The translations under genes and the position numbers were made by a program. 64,000 nucleotides of DNA from Neorhizobium galegae (GTDB lineage Bacteria > Pseudomonadota > Alphaproteobacteria > Rhizobiales > Rhizobiaceae). The stretch is from contig NZ_JAGIPG010000002.1 in the NCBI RefSeq assembly GCF_017877055.1, forward strand, positions 1,302,001-1,366,000, read 5' to 3'. The notes below the pieces were generated by a model. That model saw only the letters and a list, made by a program, of their open reading frames with translations, did not search any database and had not been told where the DNA came from. Each line of letters opens with the position of its first letter. Within the stretch, counting starts at the first letter, position 1. Below are positions 8,880 to 17,546 of the stretch, one piece after another.

Positions 8880-9595
8880 TGAAGTCAAAGACGCTTTCGG
8901 CGGAGGAACGCGGCCAGCTTGAAAAAGCCATTGGTCATGAATTCGCCGACAAGCAATGGCTCGACCGGGCGCTCACCCATGCGAGCACCGGGTCGGCCAA
9001 GGGCGCCAATTACGAACGGCTGGAATTCCTGGGCGACCGCGTGCTCGGCCTCTGTGTCGCGGAACTCCTGTTCAAGACGTTCCGCACCGCCGCTGAAGGC
9101 GAGCTTTCCGTGCGTTTGAACCAGCTTGTCAGCGCCGATAGCTGCGCCCTTGTCGCCGACGAACTGGAGCTGCATCGGTTCATTCGTACCGGCGCCGACG
9201 TCAAGAAGCTGACCGGCAAGCGGATGATGAACGTGCGCGCCGATGTGGTCGAAAGCCTGATTGCCGCGCTCTATCTGGATGGCGGGCTGGAAGCCGCCCG
9301 CGGCTTCATCATCAAATATTGGGAAGGCCGCGCCACCCGTGCCGACGGCGCGCGGCGCGATGCCAAGACCGAGCTGCAGGAATGGGCGCATGCGAAATTC
9401 GGCCTGACGCCCGCCTACCGGGTGGACGAACGGTCCGGCCCGGATCATGATCCTCGTTTCACGGTGACCGTCGAGGTAACCGGCGTGGGGCCGGAAACCG
9501 GCGTGGACCGCTCCAAGCGGGCCGCCGAACAGGTGGCCGCCACCAAGATGCTCGAACGCGAAGGCGTGTGGCAGAAACCCTCTGCCGAACAATGA
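8879..9595 (+). CDS. rnc: Ribonuclease III
   Basis: 238 aa. Double-strand-specific endoribonuclease that processes rRNA precursors and regulatory duplexes. The signature YERLEFLGDRVLGL is at 45-57, with metal ligands Glu49 and Asp53. The second acidic pair, Asp122 and Glu125, is in RADVVESLIAALYLDGG. The C-terminal dsRNA-binding domain spans about 160-232 (TELQEWAHAKFGLTPAY ... AAEQVAATKML). It starts at ATG 8879 inside the lepB stop and ends 10 bp before era. The lepB-rnc-era arrangement is an ancient operon, also seen in E. coli. Confidence 0.96.
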   Translation: MKSKTLSAEERGQLEKAIGHEFADKQWLDRALTHASTGSAKGANYERLEFLGDRVLGLCVAELLFKTFRTAAEGELSVRLNQLVSADSCALVADELELHRFIRTGADVKKLTGKRMMNVRADVVESLIAALYLDGGLEAARGFIIKYWEGRATRADGARRDAKTELQEWAHAKFGLTPAYRVDERSGPDHDPRFTVTVEVTGVGPETGVDRSKRAAEQVAATKMLEREGVWQKPSAEQ

Positions 9596-9605
9596 ATTGG
9601 ACACT

Positions 9606-10559
9606 ATGACCGAAAACGACAACAATACCGGTGAAGAGAACGCAGCCGGCCAGACATCCGCCGGTGCAACACACTCCGGCTTCGTGGCGCTGATCGGTCC
9701 GACCAATGCCGGCAAATCGACGCTTCTCAACCGGCTCGTCGGCGCCAAGGTCTCGATCGTCAGCCACAAGGTGCAGACGACGCGCGCCATCGTGCGCGGC
9801 ATCGCCATCCACAACAACGCCCAGATCGTCTTCATGGATACGCCCGGCATCTTCAAGCCGCGCCGCCGGCTCGACCGCGCCATGGTGACGTCGGCCTGGG
9901 GCGGCGCCAAGGATGCCGACCTGATCCTTCTCCTGATCGACAGCGAACGCGGCATCCGCGGCGACGCCGAGGCGATCCTCGAAGGCCTGAAGGAAGTCCA
10001 TCAGCCGAAGATCCTGGTGCTGAACAAGATCGACCGCGTTCGCCACGAGGATCTGCTGAAGCTTGCCGCCGCCGCCAATGAGGCCGTGCCGTTCGAGCGC
10101 ACCTTCATGGTCTCGGCCACGACAGGTTCCGGCTGCGACGACCTGATGGACTATCTGTCGGCGACGCTCCCGGAAGGTCCCTGGTATTACCCGGAGGACC
10201 AGATCTCCGACCTGCCGATGCGGCAGCTCGCCGCCGAAATCACCCGCGAAAAACTCTTCCTGCGCCTCCACCAGGAACTTCCCTATGCCAGCCATGTCGA
10301 GACTGAGAAGTGGGAGGAGCGCAAGGACGGTTCGGTGCGTATCGAACAGGTCATCTACGTGGAGCGCGATAGCCAGAAGAAGATCGCGCTTGGCAAGAAC
10401 GGCGACGCCATCAAGGCGATCTCCACCGCGTCCCGCAAGGAGCTCTCAGAGATCCTCGAACAGCCTGTCCACCTCTTCCTGTTCGTCAAGGTTCGCGAGA
10501 ACTGGGGCGACGATCCCGAACGCTTCCGCGAAATGGGACTGGAATTTCCGAAGTCCTGA
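9606..10559 (+). CDS. era: GTPase Era, 16S rRNA-binding
   Basis: 317 aa. Essential ribosome-assembly GTPase that binds the 3' end of 16S rRNA during 30S maturation. G1 is GPTNAGKST at 31-39, G3 is DTPGIF and G4 is NKID. The C-terminal KH domain carries IALGKNGDAIKAIS (a GxxG variant). The first 22 residues are a hydrophilic Asn/Gly-rich extension, longer than in E. coli Era but common in rhizobia. The ATG at 9606 is preferred over the in-frame TTG at 9597. It is the last gene of the acpS-lepB-rnc-era run. Confidence 0.96.
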   Translation: MTENDNNTGEENAAGQTSAGATHSGFVALIGPTNAGKSTLLNRLVGAKVSIVSHKVQTTRAIVRGIAIHNNAQIVFMDTPGIFKPRRRLDRAMVTSAWGGAKDADLILLLIDSERGIRGDAEAILEGLKEVHQPKILVLNKIDRVRHEDLLKLAAAANEAVPFERTFMVSATTGSGCDDLMDYLSATLPEGPWYYPEDQISDLPMRQLAAEITREKLFLRLHQELPYASHVETEKWEERKDGSVRIEQVIYVERDSQKKIALGKNGDAIKAISTASRKELSEILEQPVHLFLFVKVRENWGDDPERFREMGLEFPKS

Positions 10560-10716
10560 GCACTGCCATATCCACCTACGCCGCATGGCGGCGTCAATTC
10601 CTCCGAGCGTTACTTGGGGACGGAACCAGGTAGCGGTTTTTATCCATCATTATAATGACTTGCTAACGTAGAGCCGAACATTCAATTTATCGGCAAAGTG
10701 GCATGGAGAGTCATGA

Positions 10717-11220
10717 ATGTCGGACTTCGGATCGGGAGAGGAAGACATGGGCTCGGATGATCCGAATTCTCTCGGCTTCTACAGTTGGGTCGTGCCGGAA
10801 AACAAGGTGTATGGCGATCAGGTGATCGCCGACATATTCGGCCTTTCCGAAGAGGAACTGGCTGCCGGCGCCTCCATCGAGAGGGTCATCCGCTATATCA
10901 GCGAGGGCGACAGGCAACGGGTTGCAAAAGCGATCCACGATGCCATCGTCAGCGGCGGCGCATACCGCGAAAATTACCGCGTCACCCATCCGGACGGCCG
11001 CCGGATCGACGTCATCGCGAACGGTCGTTGTCTGCGCGATGCCGAGGGCGTTCCGTATATCTATTCCGGCACGGTCACGATCCAGCCCGCGGCTGCGGCG
11101 GTTGCCGCCACCGATCCGCTCGAGCGCCATTGCCGCGCCGCTCTCGGGCTAGCTACCAAGCGCCGCCAGATGCTCGCCGCACGCTACCTCACGTCGGCGC
11201 TCAACGTGCTCGGCAAATAG
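10717..11220 (+). CDS. Stand-alone PAS-fold protein
   Basis: 167 aa. Residues about 18-120 form a PAS domain (GFYSWVVPENKVYGDQVIADIFGLS ... FRENYRV-like YRENYRVTHPDGRRIDVIANG ... YIYSGTVTIQ), the PAS_3 type usually found in sensory kinases. No kinase, cyclase or DNA-binding output domain follows; the C-terminal 45 residues are a basic Ala/Arg-rich helix-like tail. It may be a ligand-binding regulator that acts by partner contact. It lies alone between era and a minus-strand gene. The ATG at 10717 was taken; MGSDDPN at 10747 is an alternative. Confidence 0.7.
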   Translation: MSDFGSGEEDMGSDDPNSLGFYSWVVPENKVYGDQVIADIFGLSEEELAAGASIERVIRYISEGDRQRVAKAIHDAIVSGGAYRENYRVTHPDGRRIDVIANGRCLRDAEGVPYIYSGTVTIQPAAAAVAATDPLERHCRAALGLATKRRQMLAARYLTSALNVLGK

Positions 11221-11229
11221 GCTTGCGCC

Positions 11230-11619
11230 TCATTTCTGCCGGTCCATCAGCGCCTTGACCTCCTGGTACCGGCGGCGGTTGTCCTGGTCCTGCTCGTTCG
11301 GGCCGTAGCAGGTGTCGGAAATGCAGAAGCGCTGCAGGCGGAAGGGCGGCTGCCCCTTGTCGAATTCGCATTCGATCTGGTTGGTGAAGTCGGTCGGCTT
11401 GGCGTCCTCGCGGGTTGAATAGGTGAGCCGCGCGCCAGGCGGATCCAGTTCCGGGAAGGACTGGACGATCCCCGTCTTGATCGACGGCACCAGCAGGAAA
11501 TTTTTGGCGACCGTGATGCAGGCCTGCTCGAGCTGCTGCGATTGCGCGGCGGCCGGCGAGGGGAGAAGGGTGGCGGGCGAGGCGGCCAGAAGGGTGGCGG
11601 CGAAGAGGGCGTATTTCAT
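11230..11619 (-). CDS. Secreted hypothetical protein with paired cysteines
   Basis: 129 aa, no family recognised. MKYALFAATLLAASPATLLP followed by SPAAAQS is a classic signal peptide with an AxA cleavage site near residue 26, so the mature protein should be periplasmic. The mature part has cysteines in ACITVAKNF, IECEFDKG and FCISDTCYGPNEQD, consistent with disulfides. The C-terminus is charged. The ATG at 11619 follows a GGGGAG sequence. It is convergent with the PAS gene (9 bp gap). Confidence 0.65.
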   Translation of the reverse strand: MKYALFAATLLAASPATLLPSPAAAQSQQLEQACITVAKNFLLVPSIKTGIVQSFPELDPPGARLTYSTREDAKPTDFTNQIECEFDKGQPPFRLQRFCISDTCYGPNEQDQDNRRRYQEVKALMDRQK

Positions 11620-11822
11620 GAAGGCTCCCCAAGGATGGCGTGATGTGGGTCGTCTGACGTGGCGAATTTTCACACAGGAATCCAAATGGAGGCCGATTTG
11701 TTCCAGGCAAGCCCACAGGTTCCTGCATCTTTGCCGCAGCCCGCGTGAAAGCAGAAACCGATTCAGTCCGAAGGACTTATGCTCTATTGTTGAATCGGCC
11801 CGGAAGGAGCTTTATTCGATAC

Positions 11823-12575
11823 ATGCAGTGGCAGGACGAAGCGATCATCATAGGCGTCAAGCGCCACGGCGAGACGAGCGTCATCGCCGAGCTGATGACC
11901 CGTGACCGCGGCAGGCATCTGGGCCTCGTCCGCTCCGGCCGATCGCGGGCGATGCAGCCGGTCCTGCAGGCCGGAAACCGGGTCGAGGCCGTCTGGCGCG
12001 CGCGGCTCGACGAACACCTCGGCGAGTTCAAGCTGGAGCCGGTCCGCCTGCGCGCCGCCAAGCTGATGGAGACCGCGACCGCCGTCTACGGCGTCCAGGC
12101 GATGGGCGCGCTGCTGCGCCTGCTGCCCGAGCGCGACCCGCATCCGCATCTCTTCGATGCGCTGGACATCATCCTCGATGCCTTCGACGACCCGTCGGAT
12201 GCCGGCGAGCTTTTCGTGCGTTTCGAGCTTGCGGTGCTGAACGACCTCGGTTTCGGCCTCGACCTCACCGAATGCGCCGCGACCGGCGGGCGGCAGGACC
12301 TCATCTACGTCTCGCCGAAAAGCGGCCGCGCCGTCTCCCGCGAGGCTGGCGCTCCCTATGCCGACCGCATGCTGGCTCTGCCCGGTTTCCTGAGCGAAGG
12401 GGCTGCTTCCGCCGCCGACCGCGACAGCATGGCGGAGGCTTTTCGGCTCACCGGCTATTTCCTGCACCGCCACGTTTATGAACCGCGCGGCCTGACGGAA
12501 AATGCCGCCCGCGACGGTTTCGTCCAGGCGGCGCTGAAGGCGCTTTCGAAGGATGTGGAACGCCAGGCCGGCTGA
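11823..12575 (+). CDS. recO: DNA repair protein RecO
   Basis: 250 aa. RecO acts with RecR to load RecA on SSB-covered single-stranded DNA (RecF pathway) and anneals strands. The N-terminal OB-fold is recognisable from [19 protein letters not shown] and the glycine/arginine stretch [13 protein letters not shown], followed by [10 protein letters not shown]. The rest is the helical C-terminal domain with CAATGG. The ATG at 11823 gives the standard rhizobial N-terminus; AAGGAG lies rather far upstream (13 bp). It belongs to the acpS-era-recO neighbourhood, although two extra genes separate it from era here. Confidence 0.93.
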   Translation: MQWQDEAIIIGVKRHGETSVIAELMTRDRGRHLGLVRSGRSRAMQPVLQAGNRVEAVWRARLDEHLGEFKLEPVRLRAAKLMETATAVYGVQAMGALLRLLPERDPHPHLFDALDIILDAFDDPSDAGELFVRFELAVLNDLGFGLDLTECAATGGRQDLIYVSPKSGRAVSREAGAPYADRMLALPGFLSEGAASAADRDSMAEAFRLTGYFLHRHVYEPRGLTENAARDGFVQAALKALSKDVERQAG

Positions 12576-12591
12576 GGTTCGGCCGGCGCTC

Positions 12592-13851
12592 TTACTCGGC
12601 GGGCTGCGGCTGCAATACGCCGCGCTCGACCGGCTTTTCCTGGATCGGCCAGTGCACGAACGCGGCAAAGATGCCGAGCGCGACGCCGAGCCACCAGACC
12701 GGATCATAGGAGCCGAAACGGTCGTAGAGATAACCGCCCATCCACACGCCGAGGAACGAACCCACCTGGTGCGACAGGAAAACGAGGCCGCCGAGCAGCC
12801 CCAGATGCCGCGTGCCGAACATGATGGCGACCAGCCCGTTGGTCGGCGGCACGGTGGAAAGCCAGAGCAGCCCCATGACGATCGCGAACACGATCACCGA
12901 AACCGGCGTTTGCGGCAGGATGAGGAAGGCCGTCACAGCGATCGACCGGGCGATATAGATATAGGCGAGGAAATACGGCTTCGAATAGCGCTGGCCGATA
13001 AAGCCCGCTGCGAGCGAGCCGATGATGTTGAAGAAGCCGATCAGGGCCATGGCGATTACCGCGTAAGCGGGCGCGATGCCGATATCCCCGAGATAGGCCG
13101 GGAAATGCGCGGTGATGAAGGCGACCTGGAAGCCGCAGACGAAGAAGCCGGAGGTGAGCAGCAGGTAGCTCTGATGACCGAAGGCTTCCTTCAGGGCCGC
13201 ACCTACCGATTGCTGGAACTGGCTGTGCGACTGGCTTCCCGAGCTTGCATTGCCGCGCAGCGGAAAGGCGAGCAGCGGCACGATCAGCATCAGCACCGAT
13301 AGATAGACCAGGCTGTCGGACCAGCCGAAATTGCTGATCAACGCCTGGCTCAGCGGCGCAAACAGGAACATGCCGGCCGAGCCTGCGGCCGTGCCGATGC
13401 CGAACGCCATCGAGCGCTGCTCCGGCGTCACGTTGCGGGCAAAGGCGGAAAGGATGACGCTGAACGAGCCGGCGGCGATCGCCAGGCCGATCAGCACGCC
13501 GCCGCCGATATGCAGCCAGATCGGCGCGTTGGCATTGGCCATGATGATGAGGCCGGCGGCATAGAGCACGCCGGACATGGTGAGGACGCGGCCTGTGCCG
13601 TATTTGTCGGCAAGCGCCCCGAACAAGGGCTGGCCGAGCCCCCAGGCAAGGTTCTGGATCGCCATGGCGAGCCCGAAGGTCGATCGGTCCCAGCCGGTAT
13701 CGGCGAGCATCGGAAGCTGGAAGAAGCCCATGGCCGAGCGCGGACCGAAGGTCAGCATGGCGATCAGGGCGCCGGCGCCGATGATCAGCCAGGGCATGGA
13801 AGCCGGTCTCGGTCCCGAGGGATGCACGGATGGCGACGCGGACGTGGGCAT
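12592..13851 (-). CDS. Major facilitator superfamily transporter
   Basis: 419 aa with about 12 hydrophobic segments. The MFS loop 2-3 motif is degenerate but present as GQPLFGALADKYGTGRVLTMSG, and a G-rich helix 5 (FGIGTAAGSAGMFLF) is visible. The hydrophilic central loop is short (GNASSGSQSHSQFQQS). It resembles the monocarboxylate/oxalate-formate type branch of MFS more than drug exporters, but the substrate cannot be given. The ATG at 13851 was chosen because CGAGGAGATTCCC precedes it; the frame is open to 13878. It is convergent with recO (16-bp gap). Confidence 0.85.
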   Translation of the reverse strand: MPTSASPSVHPSGPRPASMPWLIIGAGALIAMLTFGPRSAMGFFQLPMLADTGWDRSTFGLAMAIQNLAWGLGQPLFGALADKYGTGRVLTMSGVLYAAGLIIMANANAPIWLHIGGGVLIGLAIAAGSFSVILSAFARNVTPEQRSMAFGIGTAAGSAGMFLFAPLSQALISNFGWSDSLVYLSVLMLIVPLLAFPLRGNASSGSQSHSQFQQSVGAALKEAFGHQSYLLLTSGFFVCGFQVAFITAHFPAYLGDIGIAPAYAVIAMALIGFFNIIGSLAAGFIGQRYSKPYFLAYIYIARSIAVTAFLILPQTPVSVIVFAIVMGLLWLSTVPPTNGLVAIMFGTRHLGLLGGLVFLSHQVGSFLGVWMGGYLYDRFGSYDPVWWLGVALGIFAAFVHWPIQEKPVERGVLQPQPAE

Positions 13852-13954
13852 GGGAATCTCCTCGAACACAAGGAGCAAAACATACCGCGTGCGCCGCTGT
13901 TCTTAAAACAACTTTTGCTCAATCAATCCATCACCAGGATTGATGGTGCACCCT

Positions 13955-14854
13955 CTACGGTGTCCCCGGCGGATCGATCGCCGGCGGCGAGGCGCGGCCG
14001 AGCCGGGCCTCGCGCCAGATGGTAAAAATGCCGGCGCCGATGACGATTGCGGCGCCGAGGATCATGTTGGCGGTCATCACCTCGCCGAACACGAAGACGC
14101 CGATCAGGCAGACAAATACCGACTGGATATAGGACATCGGCTGCACGACCACGGCATCGAGCAGGTTGAAGGCGCGGATCAAGAGGTAATGCCCGCTCAT
14201 GCCGGTGATGCAGAGTACCATCATCCACAGCCAGTCGGTGGGCGTGACATCCGTCCAGTAGAACGGGCCGACCAAGGTGATCGTCACCGCGCCGACGACG
14301 CCCGTGTAGAAAAAGGCCGTGTCGGACGTGTCGCTGCGGCTGGCAAGCCGGGTCATGACGGAATAGAACCCGAACATCAGCGTCGCGACCATCGGAATGA
14401 CAATCCTGATGTCGAAGGTGGCGTTGAGCGGGTTGACGATCAGGAGGATGCCGACAAAGCCGACACCGATCGCCGTCCACCGCCGCCAGCCGACCTTTTC
14501 GCCGAGAAACGGCACCGAAAGACAGGCGACCACCAGCGGCGTCGCCGCAAAGATCGTGTGGCTGGCCGCGAGCCCGACATGCGAAAAGGCGAAGATCGAG
14601 ATGACGATCTGCACCGCCAGCAGCGCGCCGCGGGCAACCTGCAGCCAGGGCCGGCGGGCTTTCACCGCCCCCTTCACCCCGCCGGACGACCGGCTCGCCA
14701 GCGCAAACGCAAAACCCGCGAACGCCCAGTAGCGGATCATGGTGATGAAGATCGGCGGATAGGCGCTGCCCAGATGTTTGGAAATCCCGTCCTGCAGCGA
14801 AAAGATCGTCACCGCCGCGATGGCGCAGATGAGGCCGGTGGACCGAGGGGTCAT
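13955..14854 (-). CDS. EamA/DMT-family transporter
   Basis: 299 aa, ten predicted membrane helices in two EamA repeats (first about 5-140, second about 150-290). Conserved features include ISKHLGS near the N-terminus, FAATPLVVACLSVPFLGEKVGWRRW at the end of repeat one and MSYIQSVFVCLIGVFVFGE in repeat two. Members export amino acids or other small metabolites; the substrate is unknown. The start ATG at 14854 (MTPRSTGLI) was chosen since the open frame up to 15037 is hydrophilic and not family-like. It is the last gene before the AT-richer island. Confidence 0.85.
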   Translation of the reverse strand: MTPRSTGLICAIAAVTIFSLQDGISKHLGSAYPPIFITMIRYWAFAGFAFALASRSSGGVKGAVKARRPWLQVARGALLAVQIVISIFAFSHVGLAASHTIFAATPLVVACLSVPFLGEKVGWRRWTAIGVGFVGILLIVNPLNATFDIRIVIPMVATLMFGFYSVMTRLASRSDTSDTAFFYTGVVGAVTITLVGPFYWTDVTPTDWLWMMVLCITGMSGHYLLIRAFNLLDAVVVQPMSYIQSVFVCLIGVFVFGEVMTANMILGAAIVIGAGIFTIWREARLGRASPPAIDPPGTP

Positions 14855-15235
14855 GAAGGCAGTCTCTTTCGGCAAACCGCCCGAAAACCCGGCCGGCGCA
14901 TGAGGATCAGGCAGCGTATGGTGATGACCCCGTTGTGACCGTTCGGCAAGGGGCCGGACAACCCGCTTTTGCGAATAGCTGCCATGCGTGGGGCGGGGGA
15001 GTGTGTTGTGTGTCCGCTTTGCGCCAATTACGGTCATTCGCTCTAAGACAGGCTCTGTCCAATGAGGGCCGTATCCTGACCGGCAGGTTCCGGATTGCCG
15101 TCCAGCAGAAACTGACGTTCTTGAAAGCGGAGCGTTAGGTCATTTCGCGGGAAAAAGAGGGCAAGAAACATTCAGCGCATGGTTTCCCCCTTCCAAATCA
15201 GATATTAAATTCATGCGGAAGGGGGAGGTTTTTGT
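14855..15235. other. Left flank of the AT-rich island
   Basis: 381 bp without a convincing gene. The first part (to about 15140) keeps the high GC of the chromosome and holds the promoter of the DMT gene on the minus strand. From about 15140 the base composition drops. TTTGCGCCAATTACGGTCAT (15018-15037) resembles degenerate intergenic sequence seen in other rhizobia, but I cannot name it. The AT-rich stretch 15195-15212 may hold the promoter for the PHP-ATPase gene. No tRNA end, att-like direct repeat or integrase was seen. Confidence 0.35.
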
Positions 15236-17269
15236 TTGAAAAAAATAGATTTACACATCCACACAAAGACTAGCTCTCAGGATCGAGATTTTCTATTTAG
15301 CGAGGAAAATCTCAAGCGCTATGTGCGCGACGCTGAACTGGACTGCATTGCGATAACCAACCACAACTTATTTGATAGGAAGCAATTTGAGAAAATCAGG
15401 TCAATTACGGATATTCTCGTTCTTCCAGGGATAGAAGTTGACGTTGAAAAATTTCACATCTTGGTCTTGGCAGACGGACGAAGTCTAGATGATTTTTCTG
15501 ATCGATGTGATTTGGTGGCGCAGAAATGGCAGAAGACTGGATCTCCTCTGCGGCATGAAGAATTCTTGTCTATCTTGGGCGACCTTCGCCAATATATCCT
15601 CATTCCACACTATCTAAAGGACCCCAAAATCGGTCCTGAAAGTTTGGAGCGCTTTGAAGGTCATATTCACTGCGGCGAAGTCAGTAGCCCGAAAAAATTC
15701 ATGGCTTGTCTCAAAGACCCTGAGATGCTCGTGCCAGTATTTTTTAGCGACTGCCGAATTAGCGACACTCTTTCTGATCTTCCAACCAAACAAACATATG
15801 TCGATTGCGAGGAACTGACGTTCGGCACTCTGCGACAAGTGCTCAAGGACAGAGATAAGGTGTCTTTGTCGAGCACCGGTGGGAATAGCCACTTCCAGAT
15901 ATTTCCCGACGGTCAGCAGCTTTCAACTGGCCTGAATGTAGTGCTGGGCGATCGATCGTCTGGTAAGTCTTATACGCTGCAAAGGATTTGCGATTGGTTC
16001 GGAGCCAAGGATACAAAATATATACGACAGTTCGATCTTGTGGCTCGCAATGAATTAGAAGACGAAAAGAAATTCAAAGATTTTCTTAGTGAGAAAACCA
16101 GCCTTTTTTCGCGCGAGTATCTGGCAGACCTGCAAGAGGCGGTTGGGCATATGCTCGAAATCGACCTGCAATCGGATCTAGACGCCGTGGAACAATATGT
16201 GTCCACGCTGCTGAATTATGCACGTGACACAAGTAGGCATGACGCATTCTCGAAAGCTACGATTTATAACGAGGAACCATTTCAGCAAAAAAACCTATCG
16301 GGCCTAGAGAACCTAATATCTTCGACAAAGCGCCTTGTCAGTAACGTTGAGTATAGAGCAACAATCGATAAACACGTTCCGCAGGATGCGCTGAGGGCGC
16401 TGTATGTCGAGCTGATGATGACTTACAGCACCCAAAAAGAGGGCAACTTAAAAAAAGATTGGGTGAACACCGCCATTCAAGACATTAAAGGGAGACTTCA
16501 GAGAAAGTCATCTGCGCCTAGTGTGACGGACGTTGATCTTCTGAGAGTCGCAACCAATAAAAGAGCTATAGCCAAATTCGATGAGCTGGCAAAAGCGGCT
16601 CGCACACCCAAAATTCCGCTTCGGAAGAAAAAAGGCAGCTTTGAGATTGTTGCTCAGGTCGGGCCATTTACCAGGGGTGGCGAACTAAAAGACCTTTCCA
16701 GGTCGACCAAAGGCTTCAGCGCGGCCTTCGAGAAGTACGATCGGCCCTATGAATTCCTGCAAGAGCTTCGAAAGATTGGATCTCCAGTCGACGCTTCTGA
16801 TTTCAGTAAATATCTGGTCAAGGTTGAATATAAGATTCTCAACAGGGATGGGCTCTCTGCGTCTGGGGGAGAAAGGTCGGAATTTTTCTTGCTAGACAAG
16901 ATAGAAGGAGCGAGCACCGCAGATATCTTGCTTATAGATGAACCCGAGTCGTCGTTCGACAACCACTTCCTGAAGGCCGAAGTTAATGAAATTATAAAAG
17001 AAATGTCCAGGAAGATGCCCGTAGTCGTAGTTACCCACAATAACACCGTGGGAGTTTCAATCCGCCCGGATTACATCCTCTACACTCAGAAAGAGATTGA
17101 GGGCACGGAGATCAAATGGCGAATTTTCTCCGGGCCGCCGACAAGCAAGAGACTCGTCTCTGTGGACGGATTAGAACTATCAACAAGGGATATACTTCTT
17201 GGAAGCCTAGAGGCGGGAGTGAAAACTTACGAAGAACGGAGCGGGACTTATGAAGATCTTAAAGATTGA
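15236..17269 (+). CDS. PHP phosphoesterase - ABC-type ATPase fusion, candidate defence effector
   Basis: 677 aa. The N-terminal PHP metal-phosphoesterase domain (1 to about 180) has DLHIHTKTS (His7, His9), AITNHN (His43), LPGIEVDV (Glu67), FHILVL (His74), IPHYLKD (His125), GHIHCGE (His143, His145) and FFSDCR (Asp172), matching the usual metal-ligand positions. An ABC/SMC-like ATPase follows: Walker A GDRSSGKS (238-245), signature SGGE (543-546), Walker B DILLIDEPE (Asp568, Glu569) and H-loop VVVTHNN (His601). The roughly 300 residues between Walker A and the signature are charged and helix-rich, much shorter than SMC coiled coils. The start is TTG, with GGGGGAGG 7 bp upstream. AT-rich codon use differs from all neighbours, suggesting acquisition. 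PHP-ATPase fusions are known in conflict and mobile contexts (for example TrlF-like proteins). The defence role is inference. Confidence 0.85.
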   Translation: MKKIDLHIHTKTSSQDRDFLFSEENLKRYVRDAELDCIAITNHNLFDRKQFEKIRSITDILVLPGIEVDVEKFHILVLADGRSLDDFSDRCDLVAQKWQKTGSPLRHEEFLSILGDLRQYILIPHYLKDPKIGPESLERFEGHIHCGEVSSPKKFMACLKDPEMLVPVFFSDCRISDTLSDLPTKQTYVDCEELTFGTLRQVLKDRDKVSLSSTGGNSHFQIFPDGQQLSTGLNVVLGDRSSGKSYTLQRICDWFGAKDTKYIRQFDLVARNELEDEKKFKDFLSEKTSLFSREYLADLQEAVGHMLEIDLQSDLDAVEQYVSTLLNYARDTSRHDAFSKATIYNEEPFQQKNLSGLENLISSTKRLVSNVEYRATIDKHVPQDALRALYVELMMTYSTQKEGNLKKDWVNTAIQDIKGRLQRKSSAPSVTDVDLLRVATNKRAIAKFDELAKAARTPKIPLRKKKGSFEIVAQVGPFTRGGELKDLSRSTKGFSAAFEKYDRPYEFLQELRKIGSPVDASDFSKYLVKVEYKILNRDGLSASGGERSEFFLLDKIEGASTADILLIDEPESSFDNHFLKAEVNEIIKEMSRKMPVVVVTHNNTVGVSIRPDYILYTQKEIEGTEIKWRIFSGPPTSKRLVSVDGLELSTRDILLGSLEAGVKTYEERSGTYEDLKD

Positions 17270-17546
17270 AGACGGATCTGGTTATTTTTGGTTGGCGGCT
17301 TCGGGTGAGTGGCGCAAAATAGACGAGATTGATAAGGATGGGCTACTTTCGTTGCTCGACCTATTTCTTGATGCCGATGCCCAAATGGATGCCCCCGACG
17401 AGATCAATTTGCGTAACGAAGTCCATAAGATTATTTACGCCCATATTTTCCAGAAGCTCTCCTCGCTTTCAGAAAGTAAGTCTTCCTTCAAGGATGACAG
17501 CGAGCGCCTATATTTCGACGAGATTAATAAGTACGCGTCAGCTTGA
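17250..17546 (+). CDS. Small partner of the PHP-ATPase, unknown family
   Basis: 98 aa, mostly acidic, no signal peptide or membrane segment. The N-terminus MKILKIEDGSGYFWLAAS looks like a short beta meander. It is followed by EWRKIDEIDKDGLLSLLDLFL and a helical C-terminal half ending FKDDSERLYFDEINKYASA. The ATG lies inside the 3' end of the PHP-ATPase (20-bp overlap, different frame), with GGAG 8 bp upstream. It is therefore almost certainly co-translated and functionally tied to the ATPase, either as a regulatory subunit or an antitoxin-like brake. No known family is recognised with confidence. Composition matches the AT-rich island. Confidence 0.75.
   Translation: MKILKIEDGSGYFWLAASGEWRKIDEIDKDGLLSLLDLFLDADAQMDAPDEINLRNEVHKIIYAHIFQKLSSLSESKSSFKDDSERLYFDEINKYASA

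Noticed and set aside
12553..13302. Plus-strand open frames opposite the MFS and EamA transporter genes (also 13510-14938)
   Set aside because: Asp/Arg/His-rich antisense translations of membrane-protein genes, lacking ribosome sites and domains.
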